DNA from: Aminobacter aganoensis
GTDB lineage: Bacteria > Pseudomonadota > Alphaproteobacteria > Rhizobiales > Rhizobiaceae
Length of the DNA: 64,000 nt
Direction of reading: 5' to 3'
NCBI RefSeq assembly: GCF_014206975.1
Contig: NZ_JACHOU010000013.1
Span: forward strand, 1-64,000
The notes under the pieces: model-generated
Database searches by the model: none
The model's input: only the letters and a program-made list of their open reading frames with translations
What the model was told of the DNA's origin: nothing
Translations under genes and position numbers: made by a program
Shown: positions 9,277 to 18,468 of the stretch, piece after piece
How positions within the stretch are numbered: the stretch's first letter is position 1
Layout of the letters: every line of letters starts with the position of its first letter

Positions 9277-9981
9277 CTTCTGCTCCTCGACCAGGTGCAG
9301 CTTGATGAATTCGACCGCACGCTCCACGTCGCGCGAGGCAATCGCGTTGAACAGCGCGTTGTAGCGTTGTTGATATTCAAGGATCCGTTTCGGCGACAGA
9401 TGCCGGCGCAGCAGGGTGGTGCGGAAGCTCACGCGGCAGGCCTCGATCGCCAGGTTGTAGCAGGATGCCAAGAGGCGATTGTGCGTTCCCTCGGCAATCT
9501 TGCGATAGATTTCCTCTTCGCATTTGACGAAGGCGACGACGTCGGTGTGCACGCTTTCGATCTTCGACATGAGCTGTTCCAGCTCCCACACCTCGCGCGG
9601 GGTCATGTTGATGACGGCAAGGCGGACCATTTCGGGCTCGAGGATACCGCGCACGACAAGGTGGTCCAGCGGGCTGGTCTCCAGCGCCACCGAGCTCTCT
9701 CCGCGCTCCGGCTCTTCCGAGCGATAGGTCACGAAACTGCCGCTGCCGGGGCGCCGGTTTATGACCTTGCGGGCTTCCAGCACGTCCAGCGCCTCGCGCA
9801 CGGTGTTGCGGGCCACCCCCAGTTCCGAAGCCAGCGCCCGTTCGGACGGAAGGCGCGCGTTCAGCGGATATTCCTCCGACCTGATCTTCGCGAACAGCCG
9901 GTCCAGAACGGTCTGCACCGTCGCCCCCACCGAGTAGCTGGCGATGAGTTGAGAGGTGAGTTGGTCGGTTTCAGCCTTCAT
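9259..9981 (-). CDS. GntR-family (FadR subfamily) transcriptional regulator
   Basis: A 240-residue regulator. The N-terminal winged helix (about residues 25-90) includes PSERALASELGVARNTVREA and NRRPGSGSFV. A helical FCD-type ligand domain follows (about 105-230, with DVVAFVKCEEEIYRKIAEGTHN). I chose MKAETDQ at 9981. It is divergent from the tdm-like gene and probably regulates it and/or tmm; inverted repeats at 7812 and 10230 are candidate sites. The effector is unknown. Confidence 0.85.
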   Translation of the reverse strand: MKAETDQLTSQLIASYSVGATVQTVLDRLFAKIRSEEYPLNARLPSERALASELGVARNTVREALDVLEARKVINRRPGSGSFVTYRSEEPERGESSVALETSPLDHLVVRGILEPEMVRLAVINMTPREVWELEQLMSKIESVHTDVVAFVKCEEEIYRKIAEGTHNRLLASCYNLAIEACRVSFRTTLLRRHLSPKRILEYQQRYNALFNAIASRDVERAVEFIKLHLVEEQKLFLQD

Positions 9982-10229
9982 TTCGCGACCTTGCATATCA
10001 GTTCCGCCTCATGGCTGCAGCGGGCGACGAAGCCTACCGCAGCGCAGTCCAAGTTTGAAATGTTTATCGAATCCGACCCAGTACCACGGTAGAGCGAACC
10101 AGGACAATCGCTTGATGGGCGAGGCGGCGTCAATGGTCCGGGCCTCGCTCGCAGCACCGCCCGTCGGGCAGGCGCTTCGCCTTATTTTTAGGCTATGCGA
10201 CGAAACGAAGCCTTGCTAGAGCGGCAAAA

Positions 10230-10243
10230 TAGAGTATTCTCTA
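10230..10243. promoter_or_regulatory. Candidate operator before tdm
   Basis: TAGAG-TATT-CTCTA is a perfect five-base inverted repeat in the 308-base gap between the GntR gene and tdm, about 50 bases before the tdm start. A second partial copy of the half-site (CTAGAG) lies at about 10215. No other feature is seen in this gap. Confidence 0.4.
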
Positions 10244-10289
10244 GACTGAAATATTTTTACACACAGGCAAAATTTCTGACGAGGTGGTG

Positions 10290-12653
10290 ATGACTATCGC
10301 AGACTACCCCGCCGTGACATCGGGACCACCGCGTCCGAGTCTCATCCTGCAGCCCGGGCTGCTGTTGCCGGGCATGGAGCGTTACCACGTTCCGGGTCGT
10401 GGCGCCGCGCTGATCGACATCGAGGCCGGCGACAAGGTGACCGTGCGCAACCTCGAGGGCGGCCAGCCTTGCGAGCTGGTGGCGTTCGATGCCTCCGGCA
10501 AGGCCGATCCGGGCATCCTGGGCACGCGCTCCAACAGCGACGCTGCCGGGCTCAAGGCGCTTCTGGTTGACGGCGACGGCAGCCTGCAGACGTTCCGCGC
10601 TGGGCTCGCTCGCCGCAAGCTCGAGTTAGGCCGCGCCGAGGCCGTGCGCTTCTTCGATGGCGCCACCGTTGCCGGCACCGAAGAGACCTTCACCGTCACC
10701 CGCCCGGGTACGCTTGTGGTGGCCGCTCCCGGCGCGCCGATGGCGATCGACAGCCACGACACCTCGACGCCGCTGGTGGTCATGATCAAGCGGGCGACGA
10801 TCCGGCCCGCCGGCAAGTCCGACCTGCCCGATCCGCTCGCCGATCCGGTGCTCGATCTCCGGGTCAAGTCGAAGACGGCTGAGTCCTTCTTCGTCAAGGC
10901 CGGCGACTACATCCAGATCATCGACGTCGACGGCCGCCAGTGCACCGACTTCCAGTGCTTCTCGGCGCGCAAGCTCGACAAGGGCCGCGACCTTGCCCTC
11001 GATGTCACCGCCACCCGCTCGCTGATGGGCCACGCCTATCCGATGCCGGGCCTGCATGCGAAATATTTCGACCAGGATTTCGAGCCGCTGGTCGAGGTGA
11101 TCCAGGACACCTGCGGTCGCCACGACGCCTTCGCGCTTGCCTGCTACGCCAAATATTATGACGACATCGGCTACCCCGGCCACATCAACTGCTCGGAGAA
11201 CTTCAACGGCGCGCTGACGCCTCATGGTGTCAATGCCCGTGCCGGCTGGATGGCGGTCAACTTCTTCTTCAACACCGGCATCGACGCCCATGGCGTCATG
11301 TTCTCCGACGAACCCTGGTCGCGGCCGGGCGACTACGTGCTGCTGCGAGCCCTGACCGACATCGTCTGCGTCTCCTCGGCCTGCCCCGACGACACCACGC
11401 CGGCCAACGGCTGGAACCTCACCGACATCCACGTCCGGACCTATTCCGGCAACAACAAGTTCCAGCGCGCGATCGCCCGACGCACGACCCCGGAGGCAGA
11501 ACCCAAGATGACCCGCGAGACCGGCTTCCACCAGAGCTTTGCCAAGCACACCCGCAACTTCATCGAATACAAGGGCTTCTGGCTGCCGCAGGAATTCGCC
11601 AAGGAAGGTCCGATCGAGGAGTATTGGGCCTGCCGCCAGAAGGCGGTGGTGATGGACCTGTCGGCGCTGCGCAAGTTCGAGGTCACCGGCCCCGATGCCG
11701 AAGCCCTGATGCAGTACACGCTGACCCGCGACGTCAAGAAGCTCGGCGTCGGCCAGGTCGTCTACACCGCCATGTGCTACGAGCATGGCGGCATGATCGA
11801 CGACGGCACCTTGCTGCGCCTCGGCAAGGACAATTTCCGCTGGATCTGCGGCGACGACTATTCCGGCGACTGGCTGCGCGAGCAGGCGGAAAAGCTTGGC
11901 CTCAAGGTGCTCATCCGCTCTTCGACCGATCAGATGCACAACATCGCCGTGCAGGGCCCGAACAGCCGCGACATCCTCAAGGAGATCGTCTGGACGCCGC
12001 CGCACCAGCCGGCGCTGTCCGAGCTCGAATGGTTCCGCTTCACCATCGGTCGCATCGGCGATGCGCAGGGCGTGCCGATCGTCGTCTCGCGCACCGGCTA
12101 CACCGGCGAGCTCGGCTACGAAGTGTGGTGCCATCCGCGCGATGCCGAGAAAGTCTTCGACGCGGTCTGGGAGGCGGGTCAGCCGCATGGGCTTAAGCCG
12201 ATGGGCTTTGCCGCCCTCGACATGGTCCGCATCGAAGCCGGCCTGATCTTCGCGAACTACGAGTTCTCCGACCAGACCGACCCGTTCGAGGCCGGCATCG
12301 GCTTCACCGTGCCGCTGAAGACCAAGACCGACGACTTCATCGGCCGCGAGGCTCTGATCCGGCGCAAGGACAACCCGATCCACAAGCTGGTCGGCCTCGA
12401 CATCGACTCGAATGTCGTCGTCGGCCATGGCGACTGCGTCCATATTGGCCGCGCCCAGATCGGCATCGTCACCTCGTCGATGCGCTCGCCGGTGCTCAAC
12501 AAGAACATCGCGCTGGCCCGAGTTGATGCAACCCACGCCAACGTTGGCACCGAGGTTGAGATCGGCAAGCTCGACGGCCACCAGAAGCGTCTGCCGGCAC
12601 GGATCGTCCCGTTTGCCCACTACGATCCCAAGAAGGAAAAGCCGCGGTCGTAA
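10290..12653 (+). CDS. tdm: Trimethylamine N-oxide demethylase (DUF1989 + GcvT-like)
   Basis: A 787-residue two-part protein. The N-terminal half (about 1-390) is a DUF1989/urea-carboxylase-associated domain with conserved cysteines in RQCTDFQCF, NCSENFNG and SSACPDDTTPANGW, likely zinc ligands. The C-terminal half (about 400-785) is a GcvT-like THF-binding domain (SRTGYTGELGYEVW, AALDMVRIEAG). This architecture is that of TMAO demethylase, which splits TMAO to dimethylamine and formaldehyde or methylene-THF. The ATG at 10290 follows GAGG by five bases. With tmm it forms a two-step route; no dimethylamine dehydrogenase or monooxygenase genes are in the window. A terminator follows at 12682. 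Confidence 0.88.
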   Translation: MTIADYPAVTSGPPRPSLILQPGLLLPGMERYHVPGRGAALIDIEAGDKVTVRNLEGGQPCELVAFDASGKADPGILGTRSNSDAAGLKALLVDGDGSLQTFRAGLARRKLELGRAEAVRFFDGATVAGTEETFTVTRPGTLVVAAPGAPMAIDSHDTSTPLVVMIKRATIRPAGKSDLPDPLADPVLDLRVKSKTAESFFVKAGDYIQIIDVDGRQCTDFQCFSARKLDKGRDLALDVTATRSLMGHAYPMPGLHAKYFDQDFEPLVEVIQDTCGRHDAFALACYAKYYDDIGYPGHINCSENFNGALTPHGVNARAGWMAVNFFFNTGIDAHGVMFSDEPWSRPGDYVLLRALTDIVCVSSACPDDTTPANGWNLTDIHVRTYSGNNKFQRAIARRTTPEAEPKMTRETGFHQSFAKHTRNFIEYKGFWLPQEFAKEGPIEEYWACRQKAVVMDLSALRKFEVTGPDAEALMQYTLTRDVKKLGVGQVVYTAMCYEHGGMIDDGTLLRLGKDNFRWICGDDYSGDWLREQAEKLGLKVLIRSSTDQMHNIAVQGPNSRDILKEIVWTPPHQPALSELEWFRFTIGRIGDAQGVPIVVSRTGYTGELGYEVWCHPRDAEKVFDAVWEAGQPHGLKPMGFAALDMVRIEAGLIFANYEFSDQTDPFEAGIGFTVPLKTKTDDFIGREALIRRKDNPIHKLVGLDIDSNVVVGHGDCVHIGRAQIGIVTSSMRSPVLNKNIALARVDATHANVGTEVEIGKLDGHQKRLPARIVPFAHYDPKKEKPRS

Positions 12654-12681
12654 TCAGCCGCGACTTCGCCTCCATGAATGC

Positions 12682-12709
12682 AAAAGCCCCGCAACCTGCG
12701 GGGCTTTTT
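12682..12709 (+). terminator. Rho-independent terminator after tdm
   Basis: The stem AAAAGCCCCGCA/TGCGGGGCTTTT with a short loop ends in a run of T, 28 bases after the tdm stop. Confidence 0.9.
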
Positions 12710-12776
12710 GTTTGAGGATTCCGGGAATTGGCTTATTCACGGTCAATAGAAAACACCCTAGGCGCAAGGCAGCATC

Positions 12777-13520
12777 GTGGAAATATTCTCCTGGTCGCCC
12801 ATCTTGCTGACGCTTCCCTTCATCGTCGTCGGCGTCGTCTCATTTTTCCTCGGCGCGGCCTTCCTGGCGATCTTTGCCAGGCAGGCACAAGGCGACCCCT
12901 TGTCGATGCCGGTCGCCGCTTTTGTCGGCACCATCACGACGGCCTGGGCGTTGTCGCTCGGCTTCACCGCGGCCGACGTCTGGTCGGTCAATGCGCGCGC
13001 CAGCCAGGTCGCCAGCGAGGAACGCTCGTCGATGATACGCCTCGCCGGCATGGCCAAACCCGAGGCGCTTGCCTCTGCCGAATTGATGAATGGTCTTCAG
13101 GCCTACAAGGATGCCGTCATTTCGGTAGAATGGCAGAACGCGAACCTGTCGCCCGAACCCGCCGTCGAGCAGGCGCTGCAGGACATCCGCCTGGCTTTGA
13201 TAGCCCTGTCGAGGTCAGGCCTTCCCGATCCGATCATCGCCCAGATGGTCCAGGATTTCGACGAATTGCAGGATGCTCGGAACTCGCGCCTCGCCGTCGG
13301 GGTGGGTTCCGTGAACCAGCTCAAATGGTATCTCGTGCTGTTCCTGACGCTGTTGTCTGCAATCGTCATCGGCGCGGTCCATGCCGACAGGCCGCATGCC
13401 GGCAGAAAGGCGATCCTGATATTCGCCGTCACGGCGAGCGTCAGCCTGTGGATACTGGCCCTGCACGCCAACCCCTATGTCGGCGTCGCGCGGGTGATAT
13501 TGGGCGATGCGCGCATCTGA
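12777..13520 (+). CDS. DUF4239-like (bestrophin-like) membrane protein
   Basis: A 247-residue protein with two N-terminal hydrophobic helices (about 8-35 and 45-65), a soluble middle of about 120 residues, and two C-terminal helices (about 185-240). This 2+2 layout and length fit DUF4239. The start is a GTG at 12777. It ends 28 bases from the convergent GGDEF-EAL gene. Function unknown. Confidence 0.65.
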   Translation: MEIFSWSPILLTLPFIVVGVVSFFLGAAFLAIFARQAQGDPLSMPVAAFVGTITTAWALSLGFTAADVWSVNARASQVASEERSSMIRLAGMAKPEALASAELMNGLQAYKDAVISVEWQNANLSPEPAVEQALQDIRLALIALSRSGLPDPIIAQMVQDFDELQDARNSRLAVGVGSVNQLKWYLVLFLTLLSAIVIGAVHADRPHAGRKAILIFAVTASVSLWILALHANPYVGVARVILGDARI

Positions 13521-13547
13521 CCTCGGTGGTCGCTCAGCAGTGTTCGC

Positions 13548-15626
13548 TCACGCGGTCCGGGCGACGACGACAGGCTGCGGAGAGGCATTGCGCATAGCCA
13601 GCCACGCTTCGGCCTGCGCGTCAGGCATCGGAAAGGCCACGCCGTAGCCCTGGACTGCCGGGCATCCCAGCGCCTGCAGGAAGGACAGCTCCTTTTCGGT
13701 CTCGGCGCCCTCGGCGATGATCGAAATGCCGAGGCCGCGGGCCAGTTCGATGATCGCCTTGACGATCTTGGAATTGGCCGGGTTCTTGTGGATGTCGCGG
13801 ATGAAACGCCGGTCGATCTTCAGCCGGTCGACTTCGTTGGCGCTGATGTGCGACAGCGATGCGTAACCAGTGCCGAAATCGTCCAGTTCCATGCGGATGC
13901 CGGCCTTGCGCAGCCGCTTCAACGTCAGTCCGATGCCGCTGTTTTCATCGTCGAGCATCACCGATTCAACGATTTCCAGCGCCACCAGGCGGGTCGGCAG
14001 GCCTTCGGCCTTGAGCAGGCCGAGCAAATGGTTGGCGAAGTCCGCCTCGTGCAGCTCCTGGGCAGACACGTTGAGCGAGAGCCGGCCGAAATCCAGCCCC
14101 GTGCGATGCCATCCGGCGGCCGTGCGTATCGCCTTGGCGAAGATGGAGCGGCCGATGGCCGGCATCAGCCCGGCCTTCTCGGCGGCCGGAAGGAACTCGC
14201 CGGGCGACACGCTCCTGCCCCTGGCCTCCCAGCGCACCAGCGCCTCGACGCCGATCACCTTGCCGGTCTGGAGCGAGACCTGCGGCTGGAAGTGAACGGC
14301 GAAGGCCTCGGCGGCGATGGCTTCGCGCAGTTCGCGCTCGAGATTGGCCCTTTCTTCGAACTTGTCGCGCAGGGTCGCGGCGAACAGCCGATAACCGCCC
14401 CGACCTTCTGCCTTGGCGCGGTAGAGTGCGAGATCGGCGTTGACGAAAAGCTCGTCCATCGTTGCCGTGGCGTCGTGGAACAGGGCCACGCCCGCGCTGG
14501 CGCTCGGCTTCAGCGACGCGCCCGCAAACTCCAGCGGCTGCTTGATGCTCGTGGTGATCCGCGTCGCGACCTCGACAGCGTCCGCCTCGGTGCCGACATC
14601 GGTCAGGATGACGGTGAACTCGTCGCCGCCAAGGCGCACGCAGACGTCGGATTCGCGCACGCTGGCCACGAGGCGCCGCGCGGTCTCGATCAGCACGGCA
14701 TCGCCCGCGGCATGGCCCAGCGTGTCGTTGACGGTCTTGAAGTGGTCGAGGTCGATGTGGATGACCGCGACCGTCTCGCCCTTGCGTCTGGCCGCGGCCA
14801 GGGCGGTATCCATGTAGTCGTTGAGGAACGCCCGGTTGTACAGCCCGGTCAGCGCATCATGGTTGGCGGCGAAGTTCATCTGGTCGCGCGCCCTGAGCAG
14901 TTCGCTGGTGCAGGACACGACGCGCCGCACCAGCGGCCGGAAGATCAGCACCGCCTCGGCGACGAGCAGCAGCAAGGTGAGGACGAACACCGTCAGGTGG
15001 ATCTTCTCCACCGCCGCGCCCTTTTCGGCTGCTTCCGACGAGAACAGCCGGGTCAACGTTTCATATTCGCGACGGGCCTTCTCGGCGACGTAGAGCCTCA
15101 GCGCCGCGAAGTGGGCCGTGGCATCGGCGGGCATCTCCGCGGACACCGAGTCGGGCAGCAGCTTGAGATATGAATTGACCGTGTATTCGAGGATCCGCGT
15201 CGTCGCGTCGATCTGGCCGGGAGCTTCGGTAAACAGCCTGGTCGCGTCCTCCGAGAGTTCGAGCCGGTGGAGCGGCGACCGCGTATCGGGCGATCCGTTG
15301 CGCAGGATGCGCTCGTTGGCGAGGAAGTTATCGAGGGCCGCCTTGAGGTTCTGGCGCGCCTGGGTGCGCAGCCATTGCACGTTGGCCGTATGGGCTTCCG
15401 TGGCGCTCAGCAGGATCCGCTGCGACAGCATCTGCTGGCGGGCGCCGAGCTCGATCAGGGCGGTCTTCTGGGTGTTCGCCGAGATCACCGAACTCAGCAT
15501 GAAGAAGCTGGCGGTGGCCAGCGACGCGATCAGGATCAGCGCTGCCACGTAAGACGCCCTGGTCTTGTGCATCAGGCCGTCCGCGAGTTTCTCGTGTTCC
15601 GTGCTCGCCTGCGCGCTCGCCGACAT
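13548..15626 (-). CDS. GGDEF-EAL cyclic-di-GMP signalling protein, membrane-anchored
   Basis: A 692-residue protein. A transmembrane helix lies at about 30-50, followed by a periplasmic helical sensor resembling type IV pili methyl-accepting (PilJ-like) N-terminal regions and a second helix at about 205-225. Next is a GGDEF domain with intact RLGGDEFTVIL, then an EAL domain with GVEALVRW, DDFGTGYASL and IIAEGAETE. Both catalytic motifs look intact, so synthesis and hydrolysis of c-di-GMP are possible. The start at 15626 follows GGGGGAAAG. It is the last chromosomal gene before the island. Confidence 0.9.
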   Translation of the reverse strand: MSASAQASTEHEKLADGLMHKTRASYVAALILIASLATASFFMLSSVISANTQKTALIELGARQQMLSQRILLSATEAHTANVQWLRTQARQNLKAALDNFLANERILRNGSPDTRSPLHRLELSEDATRLFTEAPGQIDATTRILEYTVNSYLKLLPDSVSAEMPADATAHFAALRLYVAEKARREYETLTRLFSSEAAEKGAAVEKIHLTVFVLTLLLLVAEAVLIFRPLVRRVVSCTSELLRARDQMNFAANHDALTGLYNRAFLNDYMDTALAAARRKGETVAVIHIDLDHFKTVNDTLGHAAGDAVLIETARRLVASVRESDVCVRLGGDEFTVILTDVGTEADAVEVATRITTSIKQPLEFAGASLKPSASAGVALFHDATATMDELFVNADLALYRAKAEGRGGYRLFAATLRDKFEERANLERELREAIAAEAFAVHFQPQVSLQTGKVIGVEALVRWEARGRSVSPGEFLPAAEKAGLMPAIGRSIFAKAIRTAAGWHRTGLDFGRLSLNVSAQELHEADFANHLLGLLKAEGLPTRLVALEIVESVMLDDENSGIGLTLKRLRKAGIRMELDDFGTGYASLSHISANEVDRLKIDRRFIRDIHKNPANSKIVKAIIELARGLGISIIAEGAETEKELSFLQALGCPAVQGYGVAFPMPDAQAEAWLAMRNASPQPVVVARTA

Positions 15627-16106
15627 GTCGACTTTCCCCCGCCAACTCGATCTCAAAGTTCCCCCGGGAAAGAAAATGCAGAACAATGATGAATTGCGTG
15701 TAAATGGAAAGAGTTCTGGTTACGCGACCAAGTAGGTATTTCCGTATGGAATCCTGTTCGGCTTTATTTTTGCACGAATTTGCATGAATTCACGGCAGAT
15801 GCGAGCGAACTGTTCTTGCCGGAGTTCGCCGGACATTTGGCCGGAGCCGGCAGGTAAAATTGGCCGCCGGTGACCGGAGAACTATCTCTTCACGCCATTT
15901 CGCCAGCGCGGTGACGCGCCGTGCTGACCCTCAAGCGCCCCTGGCCCCGAGCCCCATCGCTTCAAGTTCACGAGCGGTTCCATCAGGTCTGGCTGCGGTG
16001 AAGGAGTTTGAAGCCGAAAAGAGGCAAGCGACGAACAAGAACCGTCAAACCCTGCTGAGAAAACACCCGGCGCTGGAATCGATGTCAATGAAATCGAGGG
16101 GAAGAA
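15627..16106. other. Gene-free flank left of the island
   Basis: Roughly 480 bases upstream of the GGDEF-EAL gene. It must hold that gene's promoter. Short frames occur on both strands without ribosome-binding sites or recognisable products. Confidence 0.5.
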
Positions 16107-16124
16107 GTGGTGCCCAGACGCGGA
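16107..16124. repeat. Distal attachment-site repeat
   Basis: An 18-base perfect copy of the tRNA-Phe 3' end, with no tRNA sequence beyond it (it continues ATGGGC where the tRNA has TTCGAA). It marks the far end of the island. Confidence 0.9.
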
Positions 16125-16458
16125 ATGGGCATAGAGCAGAAAAAACCTAGCAAAATCAATCGCAAGGCCAACCATTCGTGCCGATTGTGTATCACCGGTG
16201 TGTAGCAAAGTCTATGCGGCAAAAGCTGCGTATTCCGCAGACGCCATGACCTGCGCACAGCATGAGTGGTCTGGATTGGATACCCAAGCTGCAAAGCGCC
16301 AAGAACGGACATCAGGAATATCGCCCGAATAGGACATTCATCAGTGGCGCAAGACGCAAGAAGCGTTTGACGCCCTCTCCTACCATTCGGCCACTGTGTG
16401 CGGCTGAGTCCATCTTATGGTTGTGTAGTGGAGGCTAGTGCAGACTCATGCGAGAATA
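16125..16458. other. Gene-free left end of the island
   Basis: About 330 bases between the attachment repeat and the cassette promoter. No gene recognised; it may contain recombinase or excisionase arm sites. Confidence 0.4.
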
Positions 16459-16503
16459 TTGACATGTCAGGCAATTAAATGGATCGTACCTGACATCAGG
16501 AGA
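16459..16503 (+). promoter_or_regulatory. Promoter/operator of the QueC-ImmA-PIN cassette
   Basis: A TTGACA box (16459-16464) overlaps the palindrome TGACATGTCA (16460-16469). ATGTCAGG (16464-16471) and CCTGACAT (16489-16496) form a perfect eight-base inverted repeat. The ribosome-binding site AGGAGA lies at 16498-16503, just before the first start codon. The operon encodes its own XRE protein, so autoregulation here is likely, by analogy with toxin-antitoxin operons. Confidence 0.6.
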
Positions 16504-16508
16504 ATCGA

Positions 16509-17090
16509 ATGAGCGACGGCCCGCACAAAAGTCTGCCTTTGCGTCCGCGGTACAGGCAGCTAGCCGAGTGGGCCTACAAGGCCGCCTTCGCAATTCCGCA
16601 AGTTTGCGAGGCAGCGGAAGCTGCCCTCATTCGTGATGCCGCCATCGAATTGAATGTCGCTCTCCCGGGGGTCGTGAGGATCGTCGATGGAGGTGATCTT
16701 CTGAGCCGGCATCCCGATTTTCTGCACGAGCAGCTTCGCTGCTTGCGCGATGACGCAGCAATCCAGCCTTTGGCAGCGAGTGTCATCGAGTGTACGCAGA
16801 TGGCTATTCATCAGGGGCGTCTGGGGCGAGATGCTATTCAGGAGGCCGTCGCGACGGCTCTCGCCGAGCGTCTTGCTGCCAATTCCCGAGCGACCGAGGA
16901 ACACTATCTGGTCGAGGCGGGGCGTAATGCCTGTCTCGACATTCGTAGTCGCCTGAATGAGACCATCGACGCAATGGACAAGGGCGGGGCGTTCGCTCGC
17001 ATGGCTCGCTCAATTCTTGGCGACGCAACGGCGAAAGTAACGAGGGCTCCTACCGTGCGCGACGGCATTGATGAAGGGGTTTCGCTATGA
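16509..17090 (+). CDS. Uncharacterised 193-aa protein, first gene of the cassette
   Basis: Not recognised. The protein is predicted to be mostly helical and soluble, without signal peptide or membrane segments. It is acidic in the middle (LRCLRDDAAIQ) and rich in Ala, Leu and Arg. The start at 16509 has AGGAGA five bases before it. Its stop overlaps the start of the QueC-like gene (ATGA), which argues for translational coupling and a shared task. In the Qat and type IV CBASS systems, QueC homologues sit with dedicated partner proteins, so it could be the QueC-like enzyme's partner or substrate. That is inference only. Confidence 0.7.
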   Translation: MSDGPHKSLPLRPRYRQLAEWAYKAAFAIPQVCEAAEAALIRDAAIELNVALPGVVRIVDGGDLLSRHPDFLHEQLRCLRDDAAIQPLAASVIECTQMAIHQGRLGRDAIQEAVATALAERLAANSRATEEHYLVEAGRNACLDIRSRLNETIDAMDKGGAFARMARSILGDATAKVTRAPTVRDGIDEGVSL

Positions 17091-18463
17091 AAGTCCTGCA
17101 AGGGGAGTATCCAGCAATCCGGGTTGCCGTCGTCGAACGGGGCGTCAAGCCAATGGATGGCTGGCACGCGATCGAGATTGGCAAATCGATCATCTTCAGA
17201 ATGGACGATCTCGACGATTACCGGACCAGGAACTGGGACACGAGGGTTCTTGATGCGATGATCCTGATTGCCGCGGTCGAGTATTGCGACCGGGTTTGCA
17301 GGCGGCCCGCAATGGGATGGATGCGACGGATTGAGTTGCGTGTGCCGGTGCACGATTTGGCGCGGTGGCAGATGCCAGTCGTTGGCTCGGCCCTTGCTTC
17401 GGCACTCAAGTTCCTGACGGGCGACGAATGGCAGATAACGTTTTGTCAGCGTCATTCGCATGCCGAGGAAGATGTAGGACACCAAAGCCGACTAGAGTTC
17501 GGTGATCTGCAGCGCATTGTGACCCCCTTCAGTGACGGGCTGGATTCGCGGGCAGTCACGGCCATCATCTCTGCTGCCGGGCGTTCTGACCAGCTAATCC
17601 GAGTACGAGTTGGCTCAAAAGATTACGATCGGCCTCATCATGGCCGTCGAAAGGTCCCGTTTCTTAACATTCCGTTCAAGGTCAGAGCCGACGCGGTCAG
17701 TTTCAAAGAGTCTTCAGCGCGCAGCCGCGGGTTCAAGTTCACGTTTTTGAGCGCCATCGCAGCCTATCTGGTCGGTGCCCGTGACGTTGTCATGCCGGAA
17801 AGCGGCCAGGGGGCGCTCGGTCCGTCACTGGTTCCAACGAGTCACGGATACGAGGACTACCGCAACCATCCACGCTTTTTCAGCAGGATGGAACAGTTGT
17901 TTGCCATGATTTTCGACTATGAGGTGAATTTCAATCTTCCGCGTATTTGGAAGACAAAGGGTCAGACCCTGAGTGCGTTTGCTGCCTTGCAGTTTGCCCC
18001 CAGCGAATGGATCGGCACCCGTTCATGCTGGCAGCAAAACCGAAGTTCTTCAGTTGACCACAAGTGGCGACATTGCGGCATTTGCGCTGCCTGCATGCTG
18101 CGGCGCTTAAGTTTCCACGCAGCCGGCCTGGATGAGCCGAAAGAAAACTATATCTGGGAAGATCTAAGGGCCGACCAATTCCCCAAAGGGGCTGCCAAGG
18201 GGTTCAACAGAATTACCCGGGCGATGGAGCACTATGCGATTGCCGGCGCTTTGCACCTTGATCATCTCGCCAATCTGCGCTCTTCACCCGTCCATCGAAA
18301 ACGTTTGAGCAGACACGCGTGGCAACTGTCTCAAGAATTGGAAATGGCTCACGTTGATGCTGAAGGGGAGCTCTTTAGCCTGCTTGAGCAGCATGAGATG
18401 GAATGGACGACGTTTATGAAAGATCTTGGGCCCAAGTCATTTGTCGCACAGTGGCTGGCTTGA
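17087..18463 (+). CDS. QueC-like PP-loop ATPase (7-cyano-7-deazaguanine synthase-like)
   Basis: A 458-residue protein, about twice the size of housekeeping QueC (about 230 residues). A variant PP-loop, VTPFSDGLDSRAV, is at about residues 143-155 (QueC: SGGLDS). A C-terminal cysteine cluster, one Cys near 314 then CGICAAC at about 330-336, matches QueC's zinc site. The first 140 residues are an extra N-terminal domain. No queD/queE genes are nearby, so queuosine synthesis is unlikely; QueC homologues of this kind occur in Qat and type IV CBASS defence. It overlaps its upstream neighbour by four bases and is followed after five bases by the XRE-ImmA gene. Confidence 0.8.
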   Translation: MKVLQGEYPAIRVAVVERGVKPMDGWHAIEIGKSIIFRMDDLDDYRTRNWDTRVLDAMILIAAVEYCDRVCRRPAMGWMRRIELRVPVHDLARWQMPVVGSALASALKFLTGDEWQITFCQRHSHAEEDVGHQSRLEFGDLQRIVTPFSDGLDSRAVTAIISAAGRSDQLIRVRVGSKDYDRPHHGRRKVPFLNIPFKVRADAVSFKESSARSRGFKFTFLSAIAAYLVGARDVVMPESGQGALGPSLVPTSHGYEDYRNHPRFFSRMEQLFAMIFDYEVNFNLPRIWKTKGQTLSAFAALQFAPSEWIGTRSCWQQNRSSSVDHKWRHCGICAACMLRRLSFHAAGLDEPKENYIWEDLRADQFPKGAAKGFNRITRAMEHYAIAGALHLDHLANLRSSPVHRKRLSRHAWQLSQELEMAHVDAEGELFSLLEQHEMEWTTFMKDLGPKSFVAQWLA

Positions 18464-18468
18464 CCGAT

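Noticed and set aside
10626-12620. A 664-codon minus-strand frame opposite tdm
   Set aside because: Antisense shadow; no family pattern, no ribosome-binding site, while tdm is well supported.
15860-16312. Open frames near the left end of the island as extra genes
   Set aside because: No ribosome-binding site, no recognisable motif, and they straddle the attachment repeat.
17087-18463. Assigning the QueC-like protein to queuosine biosynthesis
   Set aside because: Twice the normal length, variant PP-loop (SDGLDS), no queD, queE or queF nearby, and it sits inside a mobile island operon.
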